DNA from: Paraflavitalea sp. CAU 1676
Lineage (GTDB): Bacteria; Bacteroidota; Bacteroidia; Chitinophagales; Chitinophagaceae
Assembly: GCF_029223285.1 (NCBI RefSeq)
Contig: NZ_JARHUJ010000001.1
Location: forward strand, 620,001 to 684,000
DNA: 64,000 bases
Direction: 5' to 3'
Part shown: positions 43,790 to 52,394 of the stretch, piece by piece
Numbering within the stretch: the stretch's first letter is position 1
Layout: the number at the start of each line of letters is the position of its first letter
Made by a program: the position numbers and the translations under genes
The notes under the pieces: model-generated
What the model was told of the DNA's origin: nothing
The model's input: the letters and a program-made list of their open reading frames with translations, nothing else
Database searches by the model: none

Positions 43790-45241
43790 ATGAAGAACAT
43801 CCTCATAAACGGCAATACCGATCCGGGTAAACGACGCAAGGAGAACCAGGACGCCTGGATCGCCCGCCAGCTTTGGTCGGCCGATAACGCCCTGCTCGTG
43901 GTGATCGATGGGGTGGGTGGATACATGGGGGGCGAAAAGGCAGCAGCGATAGCGAAAGAAAGCATCGAGCAATACATGCAGCACCCCAAAGGGGATACGC
44001 TCACCATGTTGCGCGAAGCAGTCATCTACGCCAACAACCGGATCGTAGAGGAACGAAAAAATGATCAGCTGCTCAGCGAAATGTGCTGCGTGCTGACGGC
44101 AGTAGTAGCGGACGAAGCCAGTCAGTCGGTATACTATGTGCACGTAGGCGATACCCGGTTGTACCGGTTTCGCGCCGGCAACTTGCAAAAGCTCACGCGC
44201 GACCATTCATTTGTAGGCATCCGGGAAGATGCCGGCGAAATGACCGAAATGGAAGCTATGAACCATCCCCACCGCAACCAGATACTCCGCGAAGTAGGCT
44301 CGGCAACGCACCGGCTCGATGATGAAGACTTCATAGACTACGGCCGCGAAGAACTGTTGCCCGGCGATCACCTGTTGCTTTGCAGCGATGGCCTTACCGA
44401 TATGATCACCAGCCGGCAGGTAACCACCATTTTGTCGACCAGGCAGCCGCTGGGACATAAAGTGAATAGTCTCATCGCACTGGCCAATGAAATGGGTGGC
44501 AATGATAACATAACAGTAGTATTGTTCAAATTGAAGCCGGCTCCCGCCAAAAAGCAACTGACGGTGTCGGCGCCCGTTCCCAAACCAGCCACGGCAACCT
44601 TGCGGGAAACACCGGGGATAGCGGAGCTCGTCGAAGCATCTGCAACGGTCAATGATACGCCGACTTCCGCGGCTACGGAGCAGCCACGTCAGGAGATCCT
44701 CAACAAAAAAAGACCCGGCACCTGGGTCAAAGTGTATATCACAGCGTTGAGTCTTTTATTGATAGCCATCATTGGGTGGTACTTCACGCCACCGCGCAAT
44801 ATCGAAGTAATGCCGCCTGCCACGCTGCCCATCGACAGTATCCGCACCGGCACATCCGTACGGGTCAACCACACCGCAGTGCCCGGTCCTGTAGTGATAG
44901 AAAGTATTGATACGCTCCGGATCAACGGCACCCGGAGCTGGAGCAGTATTCAACATCACCTCGACAGCACGGGCAAAGCCCTGGTGTTGATGCCGGCAAA
45001 AAAAACGAACACCCGCTTCGCCGCTATCGAGATCAGCGACCGCAGCGCAAAGCCGGGCGATACCCTGGTAGTAAAGAACATCCGTTTCCAAAGTTTTGAA
45101 ACGGCTATTCGTGTTCTGGTCCCGGTGGTCATCAAAACCGATAACCTCTCATTTGAAAATATCAAATATCCATTCCTGCATCTTGTGAAAGCCGACAGCA
45201 GCCATTCCTCCCAATTGATCATGAACAACGTCAAGCGATAA
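43790..45241 (+). CDS. Membrane-anchored PP2C-type Ser/Thr phosphatase
   Basis: 483 residues. Residues 1-245 are a PPM/PP2C catalytic domain with metal ligands and signatures KENQDAWIA, VVIDGVGGYMGG, YYVHVGDTRLYRFRAG, DHLLLCSDGLTDMI and GGNDNITVVLF. A linker rich in Pro/Ala/Thr (~250-305) leads to one membrane helix (VYITALSLLLIAIIGWYF, ~315-332). The ~150-residue C-terminal part outside (RINGTRSWSSIQHHLDSTGK, PGDTLVVKNIRFQSFETAIR, NLSFENIKYPFLHLVKAD) has a beta-helix look. It should strip phosphate from Thr/Ser of proteins in the cytosol, opposing the kinase encoded 3 bases downstream. The layout (catalytic domain, helix, outer domain) is that of actinobacterial PstP, though the outer part is much larger here. 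Confidence 0.93.
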   Translation: MKNILINGNTDPGKRRKENQDAWIARQLWSADNALLVVIDGVGGYMGGEKAAAIAKESIEQYMQHPKGDTLTMLREAVIYANNRIVEERKNDQLLSEMCCVLTAVVADEASQSVYYVHVGDTRLYRFRAGNLQKLTRDHSFVGIREDAGEMTEMEAMNHPHRNQILREVGSATHRLDDEDFIDYGREELLPGDHLLLCSDGLTDMITSRQVTTILSTRQPLGHKVNSLIALANEMGGNDNITVVLFKLKPAPAKKQLTVSAPVPKPATATLRETPGIAELVEASATVNDTPTSAATEQPRQEILNKKRPGTWVKVYITALSLLLIAIIGWYFTPPRNIEVMPPATLPIDSIRTGTSVRVNHTAVPGPVVIESIDTLRINGTRSWSSIQHHLDSTGKALVLMPAKKTNTRFAAIEISDRSAKPGDTLVVKNIRFQSFETAIRVLVPVVIKTDNLSFENIKYPFLHLVKADSSHSSQLIMNNVKR

Positions 45242-45244
45242 ATC

Positions 45245-47002
45245 ATGGCTACTTCGATCTTTAAAGAATATTTTAAAGGCTACGAGATCCTCGGCGAGCT
45301 GGGCAGGGGTAACGCGCGTGTGTTAAAAGCGCGCAGTGTCCACAACGGCGAACTGGTGGCCATCAAGCACTTTGCATTCAATACTGATCCCGATACGCTG
45401 CGCCGCTTTCAACGCGAGTCGGAGATCATGAAATCCATACAGCACGAACACATCGTCAAAATACTGGAAGTACACCTCGATGCCGAGTTGCCCTACATTG
45501 TCATGCAACTCATCGAAGGAGGCGACCTGCGCAGTCTGCTCAGGAAGCACAATACACTCGATATACCTACCGTCATCAGGTTGGCCCATCACCTTACCGA
45601 AGCGCTGGATGCCATCCATGCCAATGCAGTGGTACACCGCGATGTAAAGCCGGAGAACATCATGTACCGGCGCCTGCCCACGGGTGAGATCCATTTCCTG
45701 CTCACCGATTTTGGGATCGCCAAGTTACGCGAGCAGTCGGATGGATTAACGGTTACTGGCGCCTCCATGCTTACTTACGACTACGCATCGCCCGAACAGT
45801 TCAATCAGTCGAAGAATGTGTCTACACCCACCGATTATTATTCACTGGGCGTAGTATTGTATGAATGCCTCACCGGCGTGGTGCCATTCGAATATGAGCA
45901 GGACGACCTGCTCATGCACATCAACCGCGTGATCGCATCGCCGATCCCCAAACCACAACTGCCGCCCGATACGTCCATGCCGCCCAGTTTGCAAATGTTG
46001 CTGGAAGGTCTGATGACCAAACAGGGATCTTACCGCCTCGCCGATCCTGTCCAGGTACGTCAGCTATTAAAGTTGGCAGCTATCGAAGACCTCCGCGGCA
46101 TCAGAACCTGGGCGCCGCCTGTCGATGAGACCCGTACGGTAAGATTCGTGCCGCCACCGAAACCAACACCATCTAAGAAAAGGGACATCACATTTATTGC
46201 AGTGGTGCTCCTGCTCATCAGCGCCGCAGTATTCTTTTCCTGGACAACCCTTGTACGGTCCCAGGCAAATGCGGCAGAAACAGAAGGGCCCGATCTTAAG
46301 CCAACGAGGGTACAGGAAATACAGTATGCCTCGGTGGGCGGAAAAAAGAAAATACCCGGAAATGTCATTCAGTCGCCTACAGTAGAGCCGCCATCGGGTA
46401 CTGTGGAGGAACAGCCAACCACCAACAACCACCAGCCGGGTATAGCATTGAACCACGGTATCTACTACAATGACTTCAGCGAGCCGGTAGACAGTGTGTG
46501 GGATATTGGCCGCGATGAGACCAGCGAATTCAACCTGGCCGATGGCAAGTATGTAATGAAAGGGTATGCCGATAGTCTGAGCTATTCTACGGCAGTAAAG
46601 TTTAACCTCGATACCCATAAGGATTTTACCATGTCGGTCAATGCCACCCATTGGGGCGATAGCGCTGGCGATCCCTTTGGCCTCAATTTCTGCGGCGATC
46701 AGCAGCAGGACGCGTGGTTCGTCTTTTACATCACCTCCAATGGTTATTATTCAATTGGTACACTCGTGAAAGACGAATGGAATGTGATCGTAGACTGGAC
46801 AGCATCGTCGATCATCAGGCCCGATGCTGGAATGAACATGCTGACTGTAGAAAAACAAGGTAGCAGCTTGCGTTTTCTCATCAATGACCGGCTCGAAAAA
46901 ACTTTGACCTATAATGGAGGCTTCGGCAATTACTTTGGCCTCCGCGTTGATGGAGCACAAACCGTATCATTTGATCAATTGATCGTAAAAGGATCACAAT
47001 AA
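45245..47002 (+). CDS. Membrane-anchored Hanks-type Ser/Thr protein kinase with jelly-roll-like outer domain
   Basis: 585 residues. The kinase domain (12-280) is complete: glycine loop GELGRGNARVLKA, ATP lysine K41 (VAIK), catalytic H131-R-D-V-K-P-E-N138, D155-F-G157, and ASPEQF in place of APE. Candidate activation-loop threonines are in LTVTGASMLTY. A Pro/Lys linker precedes one helix (ITFIAVVLLLISAAVFF, ~315-332). The outer part has a linker and then, from ~residue 420, a concanavalin/jelly-roll-like domain (YYNDFSEPVDSVWDIGRDE, FTMSVNATHWGDSAGDPFGL, GNYFGLRVDGAQTVSFDQLI). PknB-type kinases of Gram-positives carry PASTA repeats here; none is seen. Flanked by PP2C upstream and the SEDS-PBP fusion 17 bases downstream. 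Confidence 0.94.
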   Translation: MATSIFKEYFKGYEILGELGRGNARVLKARSVHNGELVAIKHFAFNTDPDTLRRFQRESEIMKSIQHEHIVKILEVHLDAELPYIVMQLIEGGDLRSLLRKHNTLDIPTVIRLAHHLTEALDAIHANAVVHRDVKPENIMYRRLPTGEIHFLLTDFGIAKLREQSDGLTVTGASMLTYDYASPEQFNQSKNVSTPTDYYSLGVVLYECLTGVVPFEYEQDDLLMHINRVIASPIPKPQLPPDTSMPPSLQMLLEGLMTKQGSYRLADPVQVRQLLKLAAIEDLRGIRTWAPPVDETRTVRFVPPPKPTPSKKRDITFIAVVLLLISAAVFFSWTTLVRSQANAAETEGPDLKPTRVQEIQYASVGGKKKIPGNVIQSPTVEPPSGTVEEQPTTNNHQPGIALNHGIYYNDFSEPVDSVWDIGRDETSEFNLADGKYVMKGYADSLSYSTAVKFNLDTHKDFTMSVNATHWGDSAGDPFGLNFCGDQQQDAWFVFYITSNGYYSIGTLVKDEWNVIVDWTASSIIRPDAGMNMLTVEKQGSSLRFLINDRLEKTLTYNGGFGNYFGLRVDGAQTVSFDQLIVKGSQ

Positions 47003-47019
47003 AACACCAGGTAACATCC

Positions 47020-50000
47020 ATGGCCGAAAAGGTAGCCAATACCAATAAAGCAGTCCGCAGAGAAGGATGGTTGCTGCTCACCGGAGCAGCGATCGTACTA
47101 CTGATACTTTTCTATCAGCTCTACCAGGCATTGCTGCCACAGCTCGATCGTACCGACAAACTATTGAAAGAAGGAGCTGCCGTAAAGCTGGAACGCGTCA
47201 TCAGCAAAGATCGCCTGCGAAAAGTGATAGCCGATGGCAGTTACTTCACCGATCCGCGCGACATTAGTTTACTGGTCGATTCGCTCGCGGCACGCCTGCT
47301 CACCACCGGCGAGCCTGATAACCTTGGCGCACTGAATAAAAGCGGATTTGCCATCACCGCCCCATTGGACTGGCAGCCCACTATTGGCGGGCCAGATTTT
47401 GCCGGGCGCTTACTGGCATCACGACAAAGGCTTGGGTTCGATTCTGCTTTATACGTACAGGAGTTAACCGGCCCCGTCAGCAGGGAATTGTTGAGTGGAG
47501 CGTCCTCATCGGGAACAGGGCGGGTCACCATTGCAAACGGCGACCAGGAAATGACGGGGCAGGTCCTGTACAAGGGGCAACCGATGCCGGGTGTGCTCGT
47601 GCAGTTAAGGGAACACATACCCTCCCTCGACGAAGACTCCCTTACGGGTATCATTGGTTATGCCCGTACCGATGCGAAAGGGGCATTCAACTTTGCGGGG
47701 CTGAACCGCGATTCAGGATACAGCGTATTACCACTAAAACCAGGCTTTGAGTTTGGCAGCCGTAAAGGGATCGCATCACTCAATGGAAAGGCCTACTACA
47801 CGTTTACTGCAAAACCTCATAAAGTACGACTCATCGGTTCGATCATCTATGGGCAATTGAAGGAAGATGGAGTGCTGATCGTGCGTACGCCCGAAGAGTT
47901 CAAAATGCTTTACCAGGTGATAGCTGGAGGCCTCCTCCTTGCCTTCTTCCTTGTTCAGCTCATATTGTCGGTCAGGAAACGCCAGCCCGATGCCTTTCTG
48001 TTACCCATCCTCCTATTGCTTTGCGGCATTTCGCTCCTGACGTTATTTAGTATACAAAACCCGCTTACCGATTCACTGCACGCCTTTCAAACCCTGCAGG
48101 GCATAGCAGCAGGGCTGACAGGCTATACCGTGCTGGCCACAGTCAACATCGGCAAGTGGTATACCCGCTGGTGGTTTGATGGATTGTTCAATTTCCGGCA
48201 AAAGAATATTTATCAGCAGAAAGGCTGGACCTGGCTCGCGCTGGCCATCCTCCTGGCATTGCTTACCGTATTCATCGGCACCGGCCCCGAAGGGAGTGGC
48301 GTAAAAGTGAACCTGCAACTGGGAGGCTTTACTTTTCAACCAAGTGAGATCACCAAGTACCTGCTGTTGTTCTTCCTGGCAGCCTTCTTTGCCGCTAATG
48401 AAGAGCATATCCGGAACTTCTCGGATATACGGTGGCGCTTGTATATCAATTGGAGTGTATTTGCAGGCATAGCCACCATTCTTATGCTTTACCTGCTCAT
48501 GGGTGATATGGGACCGGCATTGGTGGTATGTTTCACCTTCCTGTTCTTTTATAGTATCGCGCGCGGCAACCTGCTGCTGACGGTATCCGCCGGCGCGGGT
48601 TATGCGATCCTGCTCGCTCTTTTGCCGGGGTGGATAGCAACCGCAGCTGCCCTGGTGCTGGTGTTGATCGCCTCATTGATCAAAGGCCACCTGCGCAGCA
48701 CCAAATGGTTTGGAGCCTTCGCGGCAATTGCCGATGCACCGGTCATCATCATCATGGTCATAGCCGCATTTGCCTTCGGCGACCGGGTGCCCGGCATCGG
48801 CCAGCGCCTTGCCGATCGTAAATCAATGTGGCTAAGTCAATGGAACAATGATGTGTTTGGGGGCGATCACCTTGCTCACAGTTATTGGACGCTTTCCTCG
48901 GGAGGTTTTACCGGCCAGGGCATCGGTAAGGGTTTCCCCAATACCATGCCCGCATCGCATACCGATATGATATTGCCGAGCATTGGGGAAGAACTTGGCT
49001 GGCTGGGCCTCGTGGCCGTGTTGTTGTTATTCGGCATCCTCATTCACCGCACCTTTCTCATAGCACGTCGTTCCGGACAACCGTTCACCTTTTACCTCAG
49101 TGCTGGAATAGCGATCACCATTGGCATACAATTACTCATCATAGCGGGCGGGTCTATTGGCTTGCTGCCGCTTACGGGCGTAGCGGTTCCTTTTCTCAGT
49201 TATGGCAAAATATCACTGATCATCAACCTGGCCGCCCTGGGCATTGTGGCGGGTATTTCGGCCCGGGAAGGGCAGGAGGTGCAGCGCGAGCGCATCCAGA
49301 AAAGTTACGACCCCGTACTGGCAACCGGCATCATCTTCTTCCTGCTGGGTATAGGCATACTGGCCGCAAAGCTGCTCATGGTGCAGGTCGTCGATCGGGA
49401 TAAATACATCGTTAAGCAGGCGCGGGTGGTCATGCGCAATGGAATACCAGTATATAGCTACAATCCCCGCATCGATAAGCTGATGAAATTGCTGGCAGCT
49501 GGTAATGTATATGACCGAAACGGATTGGTCCTCGCCACCAGTGAAGCAGGAGCCATACAACACAATATCGATTCACTGCAAAAGGCAGGCATCCCCAAAG
49601 AAAAACTCACGGAGCTGATGCAGAAAAGGGTGCGGCGCTTTTATCCTTTTGGTGAGCACTTGTATTTCTGGACGGGCGATTACAATACCCGGTTGTTCTG
49701 GGGCCAGGCCAACGGGTATTTTGCCGAAGCACGCCACCTAACCGCCCTGCGGGGATTTGGCATCAACCGCGAAATACAGGACTCTGTGTACACCCTGTAC
49801 CAGCCCGATAGGTTTACCAGGCCATTCCATAAAACCGTGCCCATGGTTCGGTACGACTACACAGCCCTGGTAGAAGGATTGAAAAGCGGGGTCGATAGCA
49901 ACCAGGCGCCAATAAAAAAGATCAGGGATAAGGATCGCAGCCTCTATCTGTCGGTGGATGCAGCCCTGCAGGTGGAGATACAGGACTCGCTCCGCAATAG

Positions 50001-51072
50001 CCTGTTTAACCACAAACGCATATCGGTAGTAGTGCTCAATGCCACAACAGGCGACGTGCTGGCCTCGGCCCTCAATCCATTGCCCAATCTGCAGTCGCCC
50101 GAGCTCATGGAATTACCCGATAGGGAACGCATACGCCTGGAGGCGCCCGTCACCGAACGCGATCTGGGAATGACGTATGCTACCGCACCCGGTTCAACTG
50201 CCAAGATACTCACCGCCATGGCAGGCCTCAATAAAATGGGTATGCCGGCAACCGAAGTGAAGTATAATGACATCTTCCGGCAGGAGATCTTCCGGGATAA
50301 TAAAAAGGAACAGGAGCCATTTATACCCAAAGTGCCCTTCGTGGATATGCGCGAGGCGATCATCAACTCCAGCAACATCTTCTTCATCAGGTTGGCCAAT
50401 GAGCAATACCTCGAAGAGGAAATGGCCGCCTTATACGAAGCAACTGGAATGAACATCGAACAAAGAGGCGGTTATAATTATTCCCTGCCCGGTGACCAAC
50501 TCAAACTGTCGGGCGACCTCGCTGCCTGGAGAGAAGAGGTATTGAACGGAGACCACAAACAATATAACAATCCCAATTACAAAGGCACCACCAAAAGATA
50601 CCGCAGTGTATTCTCCGGACTTGCCTGGGGACAAAGTGTATTGACGGCAACCCCTGCATCGATGGCCCGCATGGCAGGTGGCATCGCCAATGGAGGTGTG
50701 TTGCAGCCATCGCGCTACGTTACACAACAGGAGGGGAAACAACTGCCATTGCAGGAACCCGTTAAACTGGCGAAGGATACGGCCTATGCAGGTGTGTTGC
50801 GCCGCTTCATGATCGATCAGTCCAGTACAACCGGCAGGTATAAGATCAAAGAGATGAAGGTGGCCGGTAAAACAGGAACGCCCGAACGCATTATCAAAGG
50901 TGAGAAGGAGTCCGACGGCTGGTACGTATTCTTTGCGCCCACACCCGATCAAACATCTTATACAGTTACCTGTATCCGTATAGAAGAAGGTCAAAGTTCG
51001 GCCAATGCAGTGCTGTTGGGAAACACCGTGGCAAAGATCCTGGCGAAAAGAGCCTATATCAGTTCATTCTAA
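47020..51072 (+). CDS. RodA/FtsW (SEDS) glycosyltransferase fused to class B penicillin-binding transpeptidase
   Basis: 1350 residues. A first helix (~16-36) and an outer segment (~40-295) with a carboxypeptidase-regulatory/Ig-like fold (MTGQVLYKGQPMPGVLVQL, ARTDAKGAFNFAGLNRDSGY) precede a SEDS core (~297-760): FQPSEITKYLLLFFLAAFFA, SSGGFTGQGIGKGFPNTMP, SHTDMILPSIGEELGWLG with the presumed catalytic D649, and GVAVPFLSYGKISLI. After a further helix (~775-795) comes a transpeptidase with NVYDRNGLVLA, S1059-T-A-K1062, S1117-S-N1119 and K1284-T-G-T1287, all intact. SEDS proteins polymerise glycan from lipid II and class B PBPs cross-link it; they normally are separate partner proteins. Both activities are predicted in one chain, on the outer face of the inner membrane. 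Transcribed directly behind the kinase gene. Confidence 0.93.
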   Translation: MAEKVANTNKAVRREGWLLLTGAAIVLLILFYQLYQALLPQLDRTDKLLKEGAAVKLERVISKDRLRKVIADGSYFTDPRDISLLVDSLAARLLTTGEPDNLGALNKSGFAITAPLDWQPTIGGPDFAGRLLASRQRLGFDSALYVQELTGPVSRELLSGASSSGTGRVTIANGDQEMTGQVLYKGQPMPGVLVQLREHIPSLDEDSLTGIIGYARTDAKGAFNFAGLNRDSGYSVLPLKPGFEFGSRKGIASLNGKAYYTFTAKPHKVRLIGSIIYGQLKEDGVLIVRTPEEFKMLYQVIAGGLLLAFFLVQLILSVRKRQPDAFLLPILLLLCGISLLTLFSIQNPLTDSLHAFQTLQGIAAGLTGYTVLATVNIGKWYTRWWFDGLFNFRQKNIYQQKGWTWLALAILLALLTVFIGTGPEGSGVKVNLQLGGFTFQPSEITKYLLLFFLAAFFAANEEHIRNFSDIRWRLYINWSVFAGIATILMLYLLMGDMGPALVVCFTFLFFYSIARGNLLLTVSAGAGYAILLALLPGWIATAAALVLVLIASLIKGHLRSTKWFGAFAAIADAPVIIIMVIAAFAFGDRVPGIGQRLADRKSMWLSQWNNDVFGGDHLAHSYWTLSSGGFTGQGIGKGFPNTMPASHTDMILPSIGEELGWLGLVAVLLLFGILIHRTFLIARRSGQPFTFYLSAGIAITIGIQLLIIAGGSIGLLPLTGVAVPFLSYGKISLIINLAALGIVAGISAREGQEVQRERIQKSYDPVLATGIIFFLLGIGILAAKLLMVQVVDRDKYIVKQARVVMRNGIPVYSYNPRIDKLMKLLAAGNVYDRNGLVLATSEAGAIQHNIDSLQKAGIPKEKLTELMQKRVRRFYPFGEHLYFWTGDYNTRLFWGQANGYFAEARHLTALRGFGINREIQDSVYTLYQPDRFTRPFHKTVPMVRYDYTALVEGLKSGVDSNQAPIKKIRDKDRSLYLSVDAALQVEIQDSLRNSLFNHKRISVVVLNATTGDVLASALNPLPNLQSPELMELPDRERIRLEAPVTERDLGMTYATAPGSTAKILTAMAGLNKMGMPATEVKYNDIFRQEIFRDNKKEQEPFIPKVPFVDMREAIINSSNIFFIRLANEQYLEEEMAALYEATGMNIEQRGGYNYSLPGDQLKLSGDLAAWREEVLNGDHKQYNNPNYKGTTKRYRSVFSGLAWGQSVLTATPASMARMAGGIANGGVLQPSRYVTQQEGKQLPLQEPVKLAKDTAYAGVLRRFMIDQSSTTGRYKIKEMKVAGKTGTPERIIKGEKESDGWYVFFAPTPDQTSYTVTCIRIEEGQSSANAVLLGNTVAKILAKRAYISSF

Positions 51073-51123
51073 ATCAGCCGGCGTAGTGGTAGGTCCGCAT
51101 CGCTGGTAACAAAGCTTATTACA

Positions 51124-52002
51124 ATGAAGAACCTGTTCAACAAACTTAAAAAGAGCTTCGGCATCGCCGAATTGCCAGCTGTTGAAGAAACCGTCGCCAC
51201 TACACCCGAAGAACCGGTATCGACCTTTGTGCCCGTAACGCCTGTGAAGCGCGATGCCATCATCAGGTTCATCATACAGTCGCTGAAGCCTTATGTAGAT
51301 GAAAAGAGTATGTCGGTAGCGGGCATCCGCCTATATGTATTGTGCAATAGCCAGGAGCAGGAAGAAGCGGCAAAGATCGCCCTGTATGCCGATAAGCCGG
51401 GCATGTTCCGTACGGAACACCTCGAACGGAAGCTGTTGAATCACTTTATACAACTCGAACCATCCTGGTACTTTGAGTTCCAGATCGTGAAAGACCAACT
51501 GCCCGAAAACTGTATACAACAGGGCAACTATGGAATTAAAGTAACCCGCGCAGGCGATCATGTGGTAGAGAAGTATACAACGGCCATCCTGCAGGTATTG
51601 GTAGGGCAAACCGATCAGTTCGAATACCTGCTCGATCCGCACCAGCAGCTGCGCTTTAATATTGGCCGGAGCAAATCTCCCCAATTGGCTACAGGTAAGA
51701 TACAACTGAATGACATTGTGTTCCTGGCGTCGGGCGAAGCTGGTTTTGATGAAGGCTTGGGTAAAGCCAACCTGCATGTAAGCCGCAACCACGCGTATAT
51801 CATCTACGATCCTAAAAACAATAAATACTTATTGTATCCTGATAAAGGTGGCCTGCCCGATAGTGGCAATAAACTCAAGGTCCACACCACCGACGACAAG
51901 ATCAAGCAGCTTAATATGTACGGAATAGGCCATCACCTGCAGGATGGTGATCAGATAGAGTTAGGCGGAGAGGCAGTGCTGCGCTTTAAAGGCGGCAGCT
52001 AG
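51124..52002 (+). CDS. Second FHA domain protein of the cluster
   Basis: 292 residues, soluble. The FHA domain occupies the C-terminal ~120 residues: RFNIGRSKSPQLATGKIQLN (GRS core), ANLHVSRNHAYIIYDPKNNK (SRNH core), DGDQIELGGEAVLRF. A ~100-residue domain before it (MSVAGIRLYVLCNSQEQEEA, FRTEHLERKLLNHFIQLEPS, WYFEFQIVKDQLPENCIQQG) has the same layout as the N-terminal block of the FHA protein at 42741, again recalling FhaA-type DUF3662. It starts 51 bases after the SEDS-PBP stop and is last in the run. It probably reads phosphothreonine marks set by the kinase; targets are unknown. Confidence 0.88.
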   Translation: MKNLFNKLKKSFGIAELPAVEETVATTPEEPVSTFVPVTPVKRDAIIRFIIQSLKPYVDEKSMSVAGIRLYVLCNSQEQEEAAKIALYADKPGMFRTEHLERKLLNHFIQLEPSWYFEFQIVKDQLPENCIQQGNYGIKVTRAGDHVVEKYTTAILQVLVGQTDQFEYLLDPHQQLRFNIGRSKSPQLATGKIQLNDIVFLASGEAGFDEGLGKANLHVSRNHAYIIYDPKNNKYLLYPDKGGLPDSGNKLKVHTTDDKIKQLNMYGIGHHLQDGDQIELGGEAVLRFKGGS

Positions 52003-52010
52003 CCCAAAAC

Positions 52011-52394
52011 TCACAATACCAGGTCGGCATGTAACTTCTCCAAAGTAGCCATCGGGTCAATACAAAAGCCAGGATGTACTTTCGAACACTGCACCACGGT
52101 ACTGCGGGTAGCGGTAAGCCACCGGAAACGCGAGGCCATATCGAGGCGGGCAATGGGGCCACCCGCAGGCAATCCCAGGCATATATGTTCAAATGCGCAT
52201 AAATAGGCCTTTACCTCTTCTACGTCCAGCTTTGGACAAAAAACACGAAGCCGCTCGATGTCCAGTGTATATTTGGCTTGCAGGAAAGACGGTTTCTTGC
52301 AATACAACACGACACCCACATTGAGGAATTCCTCCCGCTCAACGCGTGGCACCACCCGGATCACCGCATACTCAAATAAGTGTTGTTCTTGCAT
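52011..52394 (-). CDS. DUF3037 family protein
   Basis: 127 residues. The start MQEQHLFEYAVIRVVPRVER and the following EEFLNVGVVLYCKKPSFLQ are the hallmark of DUF3037, a small cytosolic family. Its start overlaps the 3' end of the HipA-like kinase gene by 23 bases, so the two are translationally coupled; such pairs are recurrent in bacteria. The job of DUF3037 is unknown. It converges with the second FHA gene with 8 bases between stops. Confidence 0.9.
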   Translation of the reverse strand: MQEQHLFEYAVIRVVPRVEREEFLNVGVVLYCKKPSFLQAKYTLDIERLRVFCPKLDVEEVKAYLCAFEHICLGLPAGGPIARLDMASRFRWLTATRSTVVQCSKVHPGFCIDPMATLEKLHADLVL

